Source: Nematostella vectensis (lineage: Eukaryota > Cnidaria > Anthozoa > Actiniaria > Edwardsiidae). From it: 64,000 nt of DNA. The stretch covers positions 13,961,040-14,025,039 of the forward strand of contig NC_064042.1 in NCBI RefSeq assembly GCF_932526225.1, read 5' to 3'. A model generated the notes under the pieces. It worked only from the letters and a program-made list of their open reading frames with translations. It was not told the DNA's origin and ran no database searches. Numbering within the stretch: the first letter of the stretch is position 1; every line of letters begins with the position of its first letter. The translations under genes were made by a program, and so were the position numbers. Shown in pieces: positions 11,858-26,200 of the stretch.

Positions 11858-12235
11858 ATAGTGAAATAAGCGATGTATCTAACATTTCTTTACGCGAACA
11901 AAATCCTAACCACAAACTTGGGAAATTGGAATGAGCCTTTTGAAAGAGGTTAAACTAACGAAAAAAGCGTTGTTTTAGAGAGAGAGAGAGAGAGATATCA
12001 ACTTAACAAAAGAAATGGCGGTATAAGTTTCAATCATTAAACGGACAAAGGTTCGACCTATTTAACGCGGGACGCTGGGAATTATAATTAGGTAAACTAA
12101 CGGAATAAGTGATGTCTCTAACACTCATTTAAGTGAACAAAATCTTGACCAGAAACTCGGGAAAATGGAAAGAGTCTTTTGAAAGAGGTAAACTAACGAA
12201 AAAAGCGGTGTTTTCCAGGTAACAAAAGAAATGTC
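11858..12235. repeat. Tandem duplication, about 240-bp spacing
   Basis: Two diverged copies share AATAAG-GATGT-TCTAACA, GAACAAAATC, CTTTTGAAAGAGG and AAACTAACGAAAAAAGCG, starting near 11866 and 12104. No coding potential was seen. Confidence 0.6.
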
Positions 12236-12368
12236 GGTATAAGTTACTTCGGTTTGACCGACATAACGCGGGAGATTCGAACGAAAAGAGGTGTTTTACA
12301 TGGAGTGGTAAAAAAAAAAAAAAGAAGCGGTAGAGTATGTTTACATCCAAGGAGACTAAGGCCTAGAT

Positions 12369-12446
12369 TAAACGGCGTGCCATGGTCGCATTATCGAGCC
12401 GCTCTAGAAAAGTTCGACAGATAATGCGACGTTAGCACACCGTTTA
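12369..12446. mobile_element. Decayed inverted repeat (MITE-like)
   Basis: Bases 12369-12395 (TAAACGGCGTGCCATGGTCG, then CATTATC) and 12420-12446 are inverted copies with about five mismatches. A further partial copy (AAACGGTGCTCCAAGGTCGC) starts near 12472. Likely a small DNA-transposon relic. Confidence 0.45.
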
Positions 12447-14257
12447 TTGCGCACGAAATTTTAAACGGTGCTCCAAGGTCGCACCAGTCATAACGATTAC
12501 ATTATGCAGATTATAGGATTAGGATTTAGTAGAAACTATTCTCTATGTTTATCATAACTTTTTCGTTCACGGGTTTATGGTTTCTGTTCTGTATTTATCC
12601 GCACTTTAATGATTCATATTCTGTATTTATCCCACTACATAGGACGGGGAAGCCAAAAAAGGGAGACTGATGGAGGAGGTGGGAAAGAGACTCAGAGAGG
12701 AGAGCTGAATAAGGCTACAAGCCTTAATCAAGGAGAAATGGGTATGTAGAGCTCGCTAAAATAATGCTTCAGGGTTGTTTGTGTGTGTGTTTAGCGTGCG
12801 TCTGTGTGTGTGTTATGACTCCATAAATAAAATGTAGGAAGGATGTTTTTAAAACGTTTATGTTAGCGTGGTAAAAGTAACGTTTGAAAGTTTTTTTCTA
12901 TAAGAGGGAGAGTTCTTTAACTAAAGGATTATAGAAATGATTTTAACGATTCTGAGATTTTGGTCTTATTAAGTTAAAGAGTTTACAGAATATTTTCAGG
13001 TTTTACTAACCCCATCCTCGTTCTTATAAAAACTTAGTCATCTTTGATTAATCAACATTACCGAAACAACTTTCGGTGTAGTAACTATATTATATATCTA
13101 TGTCTTTCCATAGGGGGACAGAAACAAGAATGGTCAAAGAAACTTGGGACAGGAAAACCATTGAGACTACGAGGATGTGCCCCCTGATCAGCTTCAATTA
13201 AGTAGGGACTTAAACAGAGTAGAATGGGAAGTTAATCAATTAAAACAAACAATAAAAGAAAATTAAATATATTTCGAATGAAGTCACTGGTATCCACTCT
13301 GAAACAATCCCTACCCTACCCTTACTAGTCTCATCCTCGCTCTGATTGGTCGCCATATGCCCTATTGTATAAACCGGTTTTACTAGTCTCAATTTAGCTC
13401 TGATTGGTCGCCGTTGTTCTCGATGCCTTTATATTTGTGCTACCACCCGGACGGTTCGGTTGGATTAGTAACACCCACAGTACACACCCCTCCCTAACTT
13501 TTGGAACATATTAAAGTATCTTGACTAAATGAAAAAAAATATAAAAAAATGAAAAATAAAAAAGTGAAAAATATATACATCCTATACCTATCAGAGCAAA
13601 CAATAGACCTTGCATATATCGCCCCAGTCATCCCCAGCATACTACTGCCGGATGGCAGGTTACATTACAGTCTAAGTGCGAATGGCACTTTAAGAACAAT
13701 TCTATTTTCTCTAAACAGCAGCAACGACTATACGACAGCATTACATTCGCTTCTTGTAAAATAGTCTTTAATATATGGATTATAAAGTTAAATATATTAC
13801 ATGTACGATAAAATAAAATATCCTCTTTCTCTCTCTTGGCTCCATGTATTTTATGTTACAGGGCGTATTCTAAAGTCCAGGTGAGCAAGGGGGGGAGGTT
13901 TATCCCATGTGGACGTAATAGGGATGCACGTCGTATTTATTTGGGGTCGAAATCGAGCCTCGCACAACACTTCAACAGTTTGTCATTCGACACTTATGGG
14001 ATACTGAATCTGCGTTTTGGCATTTTAGGGGTAGATTTTGCGTCTGAGGGACTTTTCTAGGGTAGCAATTTTTTTTTCCGATGAGCATCCTTATCACTTT
14101 TACCCTGAAGAACCCCCCCCCCCCCCCCCCCCCCCGGGCCTGTCACGCAATCAGCGCACGTGTATCATATATATTGTCGTTCAAAATTGCATGACAACTA
14201 AATGAAAAACGTTCTGTCACGTCCTCAGCGCCTTTGCTGGTTAATTCGTTACGTTTA

Positions 14258-17200
14258 TCATCTCCATGCATTGGAGAGTTTACTATGTTTGGGGTTGCGA
14301 CTTTTTTCGGTCTTTCCACTAGGACAAGGTCTGGCGGCTGGAGGCTTTGCAGACTGTCGGGCTTCCTGTGCTGATGGCCCAGACTTCTGAGACCCAGTGC
14401 TGCCCACGGACTGTCGCGCCCGCGATGCCTCTGTAGGTTTAGTCAGCGTACTGCTTACATGTCCCGGATGTGCATTGGTAGAGGGCGCCTGAGAATTCTG
14501 AGAAATAGCAAGAAAACCAAATATTGTCGATCAGCAACACCTTGCATGTTTTTAACATAAAGAAATAAGAGAAATGATCTATTGCGAAATAACTACCCAT
14601 GATAAATGCTCGATATTTAATCAACGATACTCAATTGAAAATATCTCTTTCTCTTGCTTGAATTAACCGATGGGAATTGATGTTTTGTGAGAATCGATAT
14701 TTTGCGATATCTGACAAGCAGAACTATTGGCGACTTGCGTGACTTTGTGGGTGGGCAAACTCTGGCACGCTTCGGCTTTTGGCGGCAAAATAACAACACA
14801 AAAAGCAACTAAATCAGCTAGAAATTCTGTCAGAAAAGGGATATTTTTTCATCGCTCTCTGGCGTAAAGGCAGCAACCATGTGTTTGTTTTCCGTTTGTT
14901 TTCCGTTTGTTTGCCACTCAAAAAGTCCACTGACAACTATGAAAAAGCTTAAAAGCATGGCTCGACCTTACAAGGGCTGAGCTGGATGGGTAAGTTGGGA
15001 ATCTCGCCACTGAAGGGCAAGAGCAGGTTCTGCAGCCCCAGGAAAATTATCATTTTTTGTGCGACACACAATATCATGGTCACCTTGACGGATTTGGTGG
15101 GCACCAGATACAATACAATACAATACAATACAATATATTTTATTTGTATCACAAGATGAAATTACAATACAATACTAAATACTTTGATACTAATCGGGTA
15201 CCGGCTGTCTAGAAATAACTAAAGAGCTAATCTAGCTAGACAGCCAAAATTAAACAACTTACGAGATTTTGTCGTCAGACGAGGCACAGGTACAAAAAAC
15301 AGTAATAAAAGACAAGCAAAACACGAAATGAAAAGAAAAGATGCCGCTAATACTTTTAAGAAGCTAAGGGGATTTGTACTCACCTGTTTTGGCGGCTTTG
15401 ATGGGAAACTGCTGTCCAGACTTCGTTTGGCTTTGCTAGCGCCACTATCTCTGGTGCCTTGAGAAGGTGAGATGTCATCGGTAGGCCTGACCCACAAAAC
15501 ACGTAAATCAAAAGAAAAGAAACGAAATACCCCGAGGAATAATGACGGAGGACTATAACGTGATTATTGGATTAGGATAAGAAGCTCGGCAAAAAGTTCT
15601 ACAATATTCAAAGGCTTAGGTAGTTTATTTGAAAGTACGAGTACTTTAAGAGAGAAATTGCCTAGGTATTGAACAAGCAAAATCCCGAATAAGTAAATGA
15701 AAAAAAAAAAGCCCACATAAGTTTAGAAATTCAAAATTCAGGGCCGATAGAAAGATATTATCCAGGCTTGGAAATGTTTGGAGGCCCCAAACGTCACTGC
15801 GTGACATTCACATATTGACTAGCCAAGGCCAGGCTATAATGCTGTTCAGCGGAAGTTATCACGTGATTGATCGACCTTAAGGTGACGCAGCTAGCTTTTT
15901 CATTATGCTTTCCCTTGCATTATTTGCGGACAAAACTACAATGTTTCTATCCACAATTAAAGCTAGGTGTTTGCCTCACTAAATTCAATGCAAACAGGGC
16001 AATGGCGGCTGATTGTTTCTGCTAGCTTACCTTTGTTGCATGGACCTGAGCATGCCATACAGCTGTTCAGCGGATGGAAGACCCGGCCCAGTTCCTTCGC
16101 CCATTAGACCCATGAGCTGGGACAGCTGTGTCATCTGGCGAGGAGTCAATGAAGGAAGCTTATCCGTTCCCATATTACTGGGATCCCTGTCGCGTCTTGG
16201 CGGAGTGTGAGGATGGGTCTGGTGATGAGTGTAGCGACCCTGTCGCAGTTGATATCAAATATTAGGATTGTGACTTTCGGACTAAAAAAGACCACCATAG
16301 GTAAAGGCGAAAAAAAAATCAACAATAATTAAAAAATAAACCAACATGATAAAAAAATAAATAAATTATACAACATCTTTTTAGAAATAATTTTATCATC
16401 GTTTATCTCCTCATAGCTTACATATAATTCCCCCTTCCCCCGCCAGCCCCCACCCTCCCTTCTGGGTAATGTTCTACTACAGGGTCAACATCTTACCGGT
16501 ACTTGTGTCATTGACGTATCCCTGGCGGTGCTGAATGCAGTAGGTACTGAAGATTTGGTGAACGCTGGTATTGCAGAGGACTGGGCACCAGAACGCTGTG
16601 ATTGGTCTCTACTGGAAACATTCGAGTCAAACGATGTGTTGTACGACCGTGTTGGGTACCCTGCGGTGCTGTGCCACTGTGGTGGGTAGCCTGTGGTGGC
16701 AGGTTTGATGGGAGAGATAACGCCGTGCTGTGGGCCTGAACATAGCGAGATACACGTTAAAACTCGATCAGCTACTTATTTTTTGCTGTTGATATTTGAC
16801 AACAGAATAGTATATTATAACAAAAAAAACATCAACGGCTGAACTTAAAGGCCTATGGTACTATCTCGTTGCTAGGAAAGGGAAAAGAGCTAAACTCGCC
16901 GCGGGCTTTTCCAACTTGATTCTGTGGCCCAGTGGTTAGCGCCTTTGACTCGTTAGCAAGCTATCCGGGTTCAATCCCCAGTCGGGTTGTTTTTTATTTT
17001 AATTTTCTTCGAAACTCCAGTTCTAATTTTCTTTTTTCTTTTTTTCCCCAAGAGATTAAAATAAACTTTCGACATGTTGTAGAAGAAAATGCAATAATAT
17101 ATGTTTTTCGAGAATAAAAACAGATGGCGAAAAAACAAGATGGCGGACATTTCCGCGCGAGAAAAAACACGTTAATTCTGAACATTTTGCAACAGTTGTG

Positions 17201-20200
17201 ATTTTTTTTCATTCAAACCATTGATATTACCATTCCTAACGTCTTAGCGCATTAGATTTTTTTATTTTTGAAGAAATTAAAAGTTATTACCAAATATGTG
17301 GTTTTTGAAGAACATAAAATTTCGCCGTTTCTCGCGGTATCAAAATTTCGCAAATCCAATGTGTGAAGTTTGAGAAAATATTTCTGCATCAAAAATTATG
17401 TTAGATTTCAAAGTAGCTTCTTCGACACGTTTTTCTGCTCTAGGTCACGTGACCATGGGAGGGGTCAGATGACCTCATCACTTGTGTCATTTAGGTCTAA
17501 AACACTTATGTTGAAAGTTCCAAGAGATTTGACAAAAAACAGAAGCTTTTATAAAACAAACACATTTCCCTAGCGACGGACTCAAAAGATAGTACCATAG
17601 GTCCTTAAAGGGTTTTTCAAATAAGCTAATTCTCGACCATTTAAACTTTTTCGGCGCGTTCACGAGTATGCATGAATCTGGTAAAATTTGGAATAAGTTA
17701 GAGTTCAATAGAAGGTAAAAAACAGTGCCGTCACAGACTCGACAAATGTGACCATTACATCACCTTGTACGTCGGATCTTGGAATAGAGTGAAGTCCTGT
17801 GGGCACGTCCTCACTCGTCTGCAAGGAAAGCAAGAAAAAGGATTTAGAGGATACAAAGACTAGGCCAGGAAAAAAGCCAGAACAAAACGCCGAGTACTGA
17901 AGTGCATTGTGGTGAACTATGATGATGGTTGTGATAGGGGTGGTGATGATGAAAGTGAAGATGATGGTAGTGATGGTGGTAGTAGTAATGGTGATAGTAA
18001 AGATGGTGGTGGTAGTGATGGTGGTAGTAGTAATGGTGATAGTAAAGATGGTGGTAGTAGTGATGGTGGTAGTAGTGATGGTGGTAGTAGTAATGGTGAT
18101 AGTAAAGATGGTGGTGGTAGTGATGGTGGTAGTAGTAATGGTGATAGTAAAGATGGTGGTAGTAGTGATGGTGGTAGTAGTGATGGTGGCAGTAGTAATG
18201 GTGATAGTAAAGATGGTGGTGGTAGTGATGGTGGTAGTAGTAATGGTGATAGTAAAGATGGTGGTGGTAGTAATGATGGTAGTAAAGATAGTGGTGGTAG
18301 TGATGGTGATAGTAGTATTGATGGTAGTAAAGATGGTGGTGGTAGTGATGGTGGTAGTAGTAATGATGGTGGTGGTAGTGGTGGTGGTAGTAGTAATGAT
18401 GGTAGTAAAGATAGTGGTGGTAGTGGTGGTGGTAGTAGTAATGATGGTAGTAAAGATGGTGGTGGTAGTGATGGTGGTAGTAGTAATGATGGTAGTAAAG
18501 ATGGTGGTGGTAGTGATGGTGGTAGTAGTAATGGTGATAGTAAAGATGGTGGTGGTAGTGATGGTGGTGGTAGTGATGGTGTGACAGTGGTGGCTGTGAA
18601 GATGGTGATAGTAGAGATGGTGGTAGTTTTGATGGTAGGGGTGTTGATGATAATGGTGTGGTGGTTATAAGGGCGTTATGGTAGTGGTACTGGTAGTGAT
18701 GATGGCAGTATGATGGTGGTTGTGATAATGATGACTAAAAGTGGTGGTGATAATGGTAGTGATAATGGTGGTGGCTGTGGTTGCAATGATGGCGATGATG
18801 ATGATTGGTCGGTTTGTGGTGATTATGATGATAACTGATGACTAACCTCATCTATCGGTTGTCCAGGCGATTTCTTCAAAAGCTGCAGATACAAACAGAA
18901 ACAAATGAACAACAACAAGAACAACAAAACATAAATTTTAAGAAGGTGTTGGTTCCTCCGTATAAAGGTTGTGTTCGTTCCCCTCAACAGAGCCGTTGGC
19001 TCAGTGATTGCTTACCATGCTAACATAGTGGTTGAGTTCCGCTTGACGATGTTCTTGTTCTTGTAACTTTCCCGACAGACTATTATCTTGGAAGCTAGGA
19101 AGAAAAGATGATAGAAAAGCATTTTTAAGAATAATGTCCAGATATAAACGCTAAGTAATAGAGAAAATTTATATTAAAGCATCGAAATTATGCTGTAATT
19201 GGTAGCATCATGACATAATAACGATTATCGTAATGATAATGATGATGGTTGATGATAAAAATAATGGTGGCGGTGGTGATAATAATGATGGAAATGGTGT
19301 GTGATTGGAACAATGGTAACGTCATTTAAGACGTGTGTCCGGCTGTTTGTTATGTTGGTGAAGGTTATAGAAGTCGTGATAACACAAAACCTGTCATGGT
19401 GAGTGTGATGGTGTATGTGATGGAAGGGCAATCTATCACTACCACCATCATCACCGTCAACACCACCACCATCGTAGCAACTATTACTACTACCACCAAC
19501 ACTACCACCACAATCACTATCATCACAATCACTATCATCACCATCATCATCACTACAACCACCACCACCACCACCACCACCATCACCACCACCACCACCA
19601 TCACCACCACCACCACCACCACCACCACCATCACCACCACCATCACCATCACCATCACCATCACCACCACCACCACAACCACCACCACCACCACCACCAC
19701 CATCACCACCACCATCATCACCACCACCACCACCATCATTACCACCACCATCACCACAACCACCACCACCACCACCACCATCACCACCACCACCATCATC
19801 ACCATCACCACCACCATCACCACCACCACCACCATCACGACCACCAGCACTACCACAATCATCACCACCATCGTCACCACCTCCACCATAGCCACCAACA
19901 CCATCGCAATTATCATCATCACCACATTATCTTCACCATCATCACTACCACCATCACCAACACCATAATCATTATTCATCTTTCCCATGATCATAGAGAC
20001 TGACCCAAGATGCCCATGGTCGGGTGTGGTTGCCGTCATCCTAGTTTCTTCTAAATCTTGTTCCAGTAATGTATGCTGTAAGGTGTCACCGGCCATGCTC
20101 GCAGGCATGGGCGACTGATGAAGACCGCTGATCACGCTGCTATCATCATGGTCGTCCCGTACTATCTTAAGAGGCACAAAGTCCATGCTGGATCTGTCTG

Positions 20201-23200
20201 ACATTGCAAACTCTCCTCTCGAGACATTGCTGTCTGCAACGCTGCCTGTAAAACCAAGGAAACATGGCATGAAGCACACTTTTATTGTTACTCTATTTTT
20301 ACAAAGGAAAGAACGATATCGTTGAAATGGAGCATTTTGTTTGTTTTGCTTTCTGCAAAGCAAAGACGGTTTCTAACATGCTAAATGAATGTAGTTACCA
20401 ATTTCGAAGAAATTAGCTTTAGCCATTTTGTAAACATGATCTATTTCTTATAGCGGAGCTCCCACGAAGCGCCGCGTGAGCGGAGCCCCATACCTAAGAA
20501 AAAGTGGTATATAAAACAAATATGGTAACAAATATTGGTAACCCATCGACTCGTGTTTTCGTGACGCGATGTTCGTCCGTCCGTCCTTCCGTCCCTTAAA
20601 AGCATAGTATGACAACCAAACTTCGCAGGTAATATATAAGTGTCAAGGGAAATGCAAATCTGTGGTTTCATGATTGGTGACGTCACCGATGACGTCACTA
20701 GAAGCAAAAATATGCTGACATCATTAAAACAAAAAAATATTTATATTCAACGAAGAAAACATGGCAACCAAACTCGGTAGGTGTCATGTAGGTGCCAAGG
20801 AGGATGCAACAATACGGTCACGTGACATGTGACGTCATCGATGTTATCGTCATCGACGAAACATCATATGACAACCAAACTTGGTATGTGTCGAGGGGGG
20901 TGCACCAATATAGTCACGTGATTGTGACATCATCGATGAAATCACTAGAAGCAGAAATATGCTGACGTCATCAAATAAAAAATATTTACTTTTCATTAAA
21001 GAAACATCGTGTGACAACAAAAATCGGGATGTGTGACGTATGTTTCAAGTGGGGTGCAGTGAGATGGTCACGTGACGTTACTCACGTCGTATGACAACTA
21101 AACTTGTTATGTGTCATGTAGATGTGGGGGAAGGGGGTATAACAAGTTGGCCGCGTGATCTGTGAAATCGTTGACGTCGTCAAAAATAGAAATAATAATA
21201 ATATTTAATATTTTTTTAATTATTAAGCAGAAATAAGAAAAGATTTGGTCGTTTGGAGCTCCGCTTTTAGGCAATGCCTAAATCTATATATTATGAAGTC
21301 TGCGTTGGGAAATAAAGCTCTTGGCTTAAACACTGGCGCCAACTCTCGCAAAACCAAAAGACTAAACAAACGCCCCGCTAAGTTAAACTCTTGAGGTTAG
21401 TATAAAAGCCAGGTAGCACGCATGTGCTGTTGGATCGCTTGGGCACAGAAGAAAAAAAATGAAAAAAACCCTCGCATTTACCTGCGTAACGTCCCATGTA
21501 AGACTCTTGATGATCTGGGTACCCTGTGGTGAGCGGAGCTGTAATGCTGGTGTGGTTATAAGTGATTGATCGTGGCTCGTGTCCTCGCATCTGATTGGTG
21601 ACTGAAGACGGTGCAATATCGTATCCTTGCTTATGATTGGTTGAGATTGATGGCGTGGCATCATATCCGCGTATCTGATTGGTTTGTGGAATTGACGTCG
21701 TATATCCTTGCACATGATTGGTCGATAACGAGACAGGTTTCTGCACAGACGCGTAGCTGTTGGTGGTTGTGTCCGGTGCAGATGTTTGCTGGTGGACACA
21801 TGGGGACGGGTGCTTACCACCAGCAAAACTCGACACAACACTCGACTTTAGCTCGGATAGCTGAAAAAGAAACATTAAACGAAATAAAAATCATATCTTA
21901 GTATAGAAGTATCCCATTTCTTATCTAATTGCGAATTTTGTTATACAAGAATACTGTAATTTGAAATGAAAGGAACTGGATCCTAGCATTGTATGTACAG
22001 AGGCAATTAAGGTACACAATGGCGTATTCGCATAAGGCAGCCGCCCGTAGCCATTTAAAGTATATTAAGCGTGGTGCACTTTGGCGACAGAACTACTTTT
22101 GGCACCTTGGCGTTTGTTGGCATCGTGTTTTATTGAAAAACTATAAAAAAAATTGAGAAAGACGGTTGTACACCGGCTCTGACCAACCACAGCCTCGCTT
22201 ACGCATTCATAAACCACAGAAACCCTACAATCTAAAAAAAAACACATTGCTCCGGAGCGTAAATGGTGGATTTATGACAATGTTTACCTGCATGTTTGAA
22301 GATGCCGGTGACTTGTTGGTGAGCCCTAAAACACGAAGAGCCTCCTCGCAATGTGTCTGCATCATGTTCTGCATTCGAATCGTGAGATTCTCCCTGTGAT
22401 TAAGAAGACCTTGTCAGCAAACAACTTTGTTATCATTTTCTATTAATATTGGAAGACAAATAATGCGATAAAATAACAACCATGTAATGAAATGACCAAA
22501 GCTTTATACTACATTTACCAGATTCAATAAAAACAAATATCGCGACAGCCTCTTTAAATCGGGCGATGGAAATGGATGCTTTATTACACTCGGTATTTTA
22601 CTAGGATGCCAAAATGGCGGCTAAAAGAGCCAGTATAAGGGTACAACCCACCCCTTTCAATTACCTACTCACATTGCTGCGTATAATGCTACGGCTAAAT
22701 TCCCCATTAGTTGCTGCAATTCAACTGAAAAGCATGAAACCATGACTCACCTCTCGTTTTCCAGCAGCTGCCGTACGTTTGACAGTTCAGCGAGTTTTTC
22801 CTGTGTCTTGTACAACCTATCCTCGTACTCCTGGCTCGTGGTCTTCAGCTTCGCATCCTTCTTCTTCAAATCCTGGTGGAATCTCTCAAGCTGTTGCTGT
22901 AACTCCTCCTTATGTTTGCTACTGATTTCTTGAATCTGCAAAAAGATAACAATTACGACCATCTCTGAAAAAGCTCTTACGCTGGCAGCCATAAATAAAG
23001 AAACCTCTGTCGTTATGCAATTTTCAAGATGAAAACTAAACAAACGAAGGACAGACGAATGCCTTCTTTTAACATAGCAGTTCAGCCCATGGTAACAGCA
23101 TTTATCCCCCCCCCCCCCCACACACACACACACACACGACATTTCCGGCTACCTCTGTGAAATTTTTCTCGGATTTTCCTCTACTTATTTTTTTTTCTCG

Positions 23201-26200
23201 AAATCATTCATATGCCACAAAACCTAAAGCCTGATCTTGAGATGTTTGCGAGAGAGTCAGCCACGCTCCCTATATCCCCAACGCCAATTAAGAGAGACTC
23301 TGTTAGAATAAACCTATAAAGCGATGAATAATTTTTCCCTAAACCCTTTGAATGCGAAGAATGAGGTAGATAAAAAAAGAAAAGCTTGAGGATTATAGAG
23401 TGAAGGCGTACAAAGCCAACCATTGTACCAGTTCAAGAGATCCGTGCTATTCGAGAGACATCAAATTGGCATACCAAATGACAAGGACAAGAAGACGAAC
23501 CTCACTGATATGTGACATACGGGGCATGGGGCGAGTTGAACCATTTCAGAGTTAGCTGGAACTGACCTGTTTCCTGTGAGCCTCTCTCATGTTCTTGTCC
23601 GACTTTTCCATGTGTGCATGGAGCTCCTGAAGGCGTTCGTTCATCTGTCGCTCAAGTTCTGCCTGTCTCTCTGTCTCCTCCTTAGCGCGAGCGGCCTCGT
23701 GACGCGCCTCCATTAGACTCATCTCCATACGGATGCTTTCCTGATATCATAATCATTAATAATCATGATTAGGTCATCGTCATCGTGATCATCATCAACA
23801 TCATCATTAACATCATCATCATCATCATCATCATGGGCATCATTATCATCATCATCATGGGCATCATCATCATCATCTTCATCATCAACAACATCATCAT
23901 TAACATTATCATCACCGCTTCTAAATCGCCTACATTAAACTCATCTTCAAACGTATGTTCTCCTGGTATCATAATCATTAATCATGATCATCGTCATTAT
24001 CATCGACACCATCACCATCATCATTCTTATCATCATCAACGTATGGTCATCACAGTCATTATCTCCAAACGGAGGCTCTTATAGTATCATCATAATTAAA
24101 GAACATCATCAATAATAACATCATCTTCGACAACATCAACATCATGATCATCATAACGGCTGCGCCTCCATTAGATTCATCTCCATACAGATGCTTTCCT
24201 GATATCATCACAACTGATTATCATGATCATGATCATCGTCGTCATCATCTCCGCTTCTTAATGCGCCTACATTAGACTCATATCCATACAAAGGCCCTCA
24301 TAGTATCACGATAATAACTCATTAATCATCATAAATAATAACATCACTATCATCATCTAAGTCAGCAGCAGTATCATCATCCATAGCATTGTTAAATTTA
24401 TCATCATCAATAACAATATCATCATCACCATTTGCCAACGACAGAAACAAAATTACAGTTATAATTATCAAAACCATTATCCCCATCATCATTACAATTT
24501 AAACCAGTAAATGGCAGCATCATAGTTGTCTTAGTAATCGTCGCTTACACTAACAACACTACCATCAACATCACTGGCACAACAGCAGCAGCAAAAGCAA
24601 CATTATTGATAACGACATCATCTACACTATTACTATCTTAGTTAACAGCAGCAACAACAACAACATTATTGATAACGATATCACCTACACTATTACTATC
24701 ATAGTTAACAGCAGCAACATCATCTACACTATTACTATCATAGTTAACAGCAGCAACATCATCTACACTATTACTATCATAGTTAACAGCAGCAACAACA
24801 ACAACACCTGCCACAATAACAACAGCCCCTGGATAGTATTTCTGTACCTTTTCGCGTGTTGTCGTGTCTAGATCCATCTCCAAACGTTGAACTTCCTTTT
24901 GAAGGGAGGAGATCAGCGCGTGCGAATCCTAAAGGGGTAATGTCAGGAGGTAAACACAGAGGTAAATGCATCAATCCCCAAATGAGCACCCATGGCGCCC
25001 AAATAAACACAAACGCCCCAAATGAGCCCCATGTTGTATTCTTATTGTTTGATAGAGCTTTTTTCAATTGCAGCTGAAATTATCGACCAATGAAAAAGTA
25101 ACATACATTACCTTGCTAATCTTTCTCTCTTGATCTAAATTTTTCTGTCAAGGTTAAAAAAAAACAGATATGAATTAGGAAAATGGTTCCGTTGTCGGTT
25201 CCGGTTTGTTAAACGAGTTGAGAGTTCAGTTCTAGCCGTTCCAGAATAAATTAAGCAGTCAAGCACTTCCACTTCTTTATTATTTTGGAGAGATTTCTGA
25301 GCAAGAGGCTCCGTTAAAAGCAATGTTGAAAGTGTGTGTAGAGTGTTGTTAGCCTCGTGTTGTCTACCTTTTCTTCCCTGAGCGTTTCTGAAAATTCCTC
25401 CTCTAGGTCTGCAAACTGACGCTGCAAATCTTTGTTTTTGGCTGATAGCTGGAAGAAAAGTTTTTTTTTTTTTATGAAGCCATCAAAATTGTGTGGAAAA
25501 AGAATATTTACCCATTCAGGATTATAAAATAACCTTAAAGATAAAAAATTTAAGCAAATGGAAATTGGAAATGGTGAACTCCCATTAAAATTCACAATAC
25601 TTTGACACTTGCTCAGAGTCACACAGTTGTGCGAGCAAACAGAAGACGGTGCAAAGTGCAAATTACGAGAACCCTATGTTTGGAAAAGGCCAATTTCGTA
25701 TACATGTACGAGTGTCCTAAGCCTTAATCTATGTGTTATGAGAAGGCCCCATATTACGCATGTGCTGGAGCTAGGTACACTGCAGTACCTGTTCTATGGT
25801 GTCCTGGGCCTCCAGGTATCTCTGTTGTGCTTGTTCCTTTTCTCGGATGATCTCCATTTTCTCTTCCTCTGCTTTTTTGACCTTTTCTCTCTCTTTTGAC
25901 AACATCTGTAATATCTCTTCCCGCTCGGACTTTTGCTTTGCGATCTGTGACAAAGTTGAATACATAAAATATGTTGTTGTTTTCTTCTTACTATGCCCTT
26001 TGAAGATTTTTTTCGTCTTATTTGATATGGAATGAGCTTATTTGGACATTTTCCGTCATGTCAATGGAAGGAAACAACCATAACAATTCTAAATATACAA
26101 TATCCCAAAATGATGTTACGTTTGAAATGTTGATCAGTCGCCAGTTGCTCAGAAATGTGAACTCACAAAAGATTCTTTCTCTTTTTCAGCCTGTGAAGCC

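Larger units (their letters stand above)
11178..14257. other. Gene-free interval between the MCF2L-like and centrobin genes
   Basis: The two minus-strand genes are separated here. I see the MCF2L-like 5' flank, a 20-bp foldback repeat (11461-11512), a tandem duplication of about 240 bp (11858-12235), a decayed inverted repeat (12369-12446), a GA run at 11980-11993, a duplicated ACTAGTCTCA...CTGATTGGTCGCC block near 13326 and 13381, and a run of about 25 C near 14113. The centrobin 3' UTR should start just below 14258; an AATAAA on the minus strand at 13936-13941 is a candidate poly(A) signal. Confidence 0.6.

Noticed and set aside
15079-15152. Possible extra centrobin exon with GTGCCCACCAAATCCGTCAAG|GTGACC
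   Set aside because: No acceptor precedes it, and exons 15384-15486 and 14258-14497 already join in phase 0.
17909-18670. 253-codon plus-strand ORF rich in Ser, Gly and Asp
   Set aside because: It is wholly made of the trinucleotide-based repeat, lies in a centrobin intron on the other strand, and has no unique sequence.
19333-20363. Long Thr-rich (plus) and Val-rich (minus) ORFs
   Set aside because: Both come from the CAC/ATC array; only 20005-20245 of the minus ORF is a real centrobin exon.
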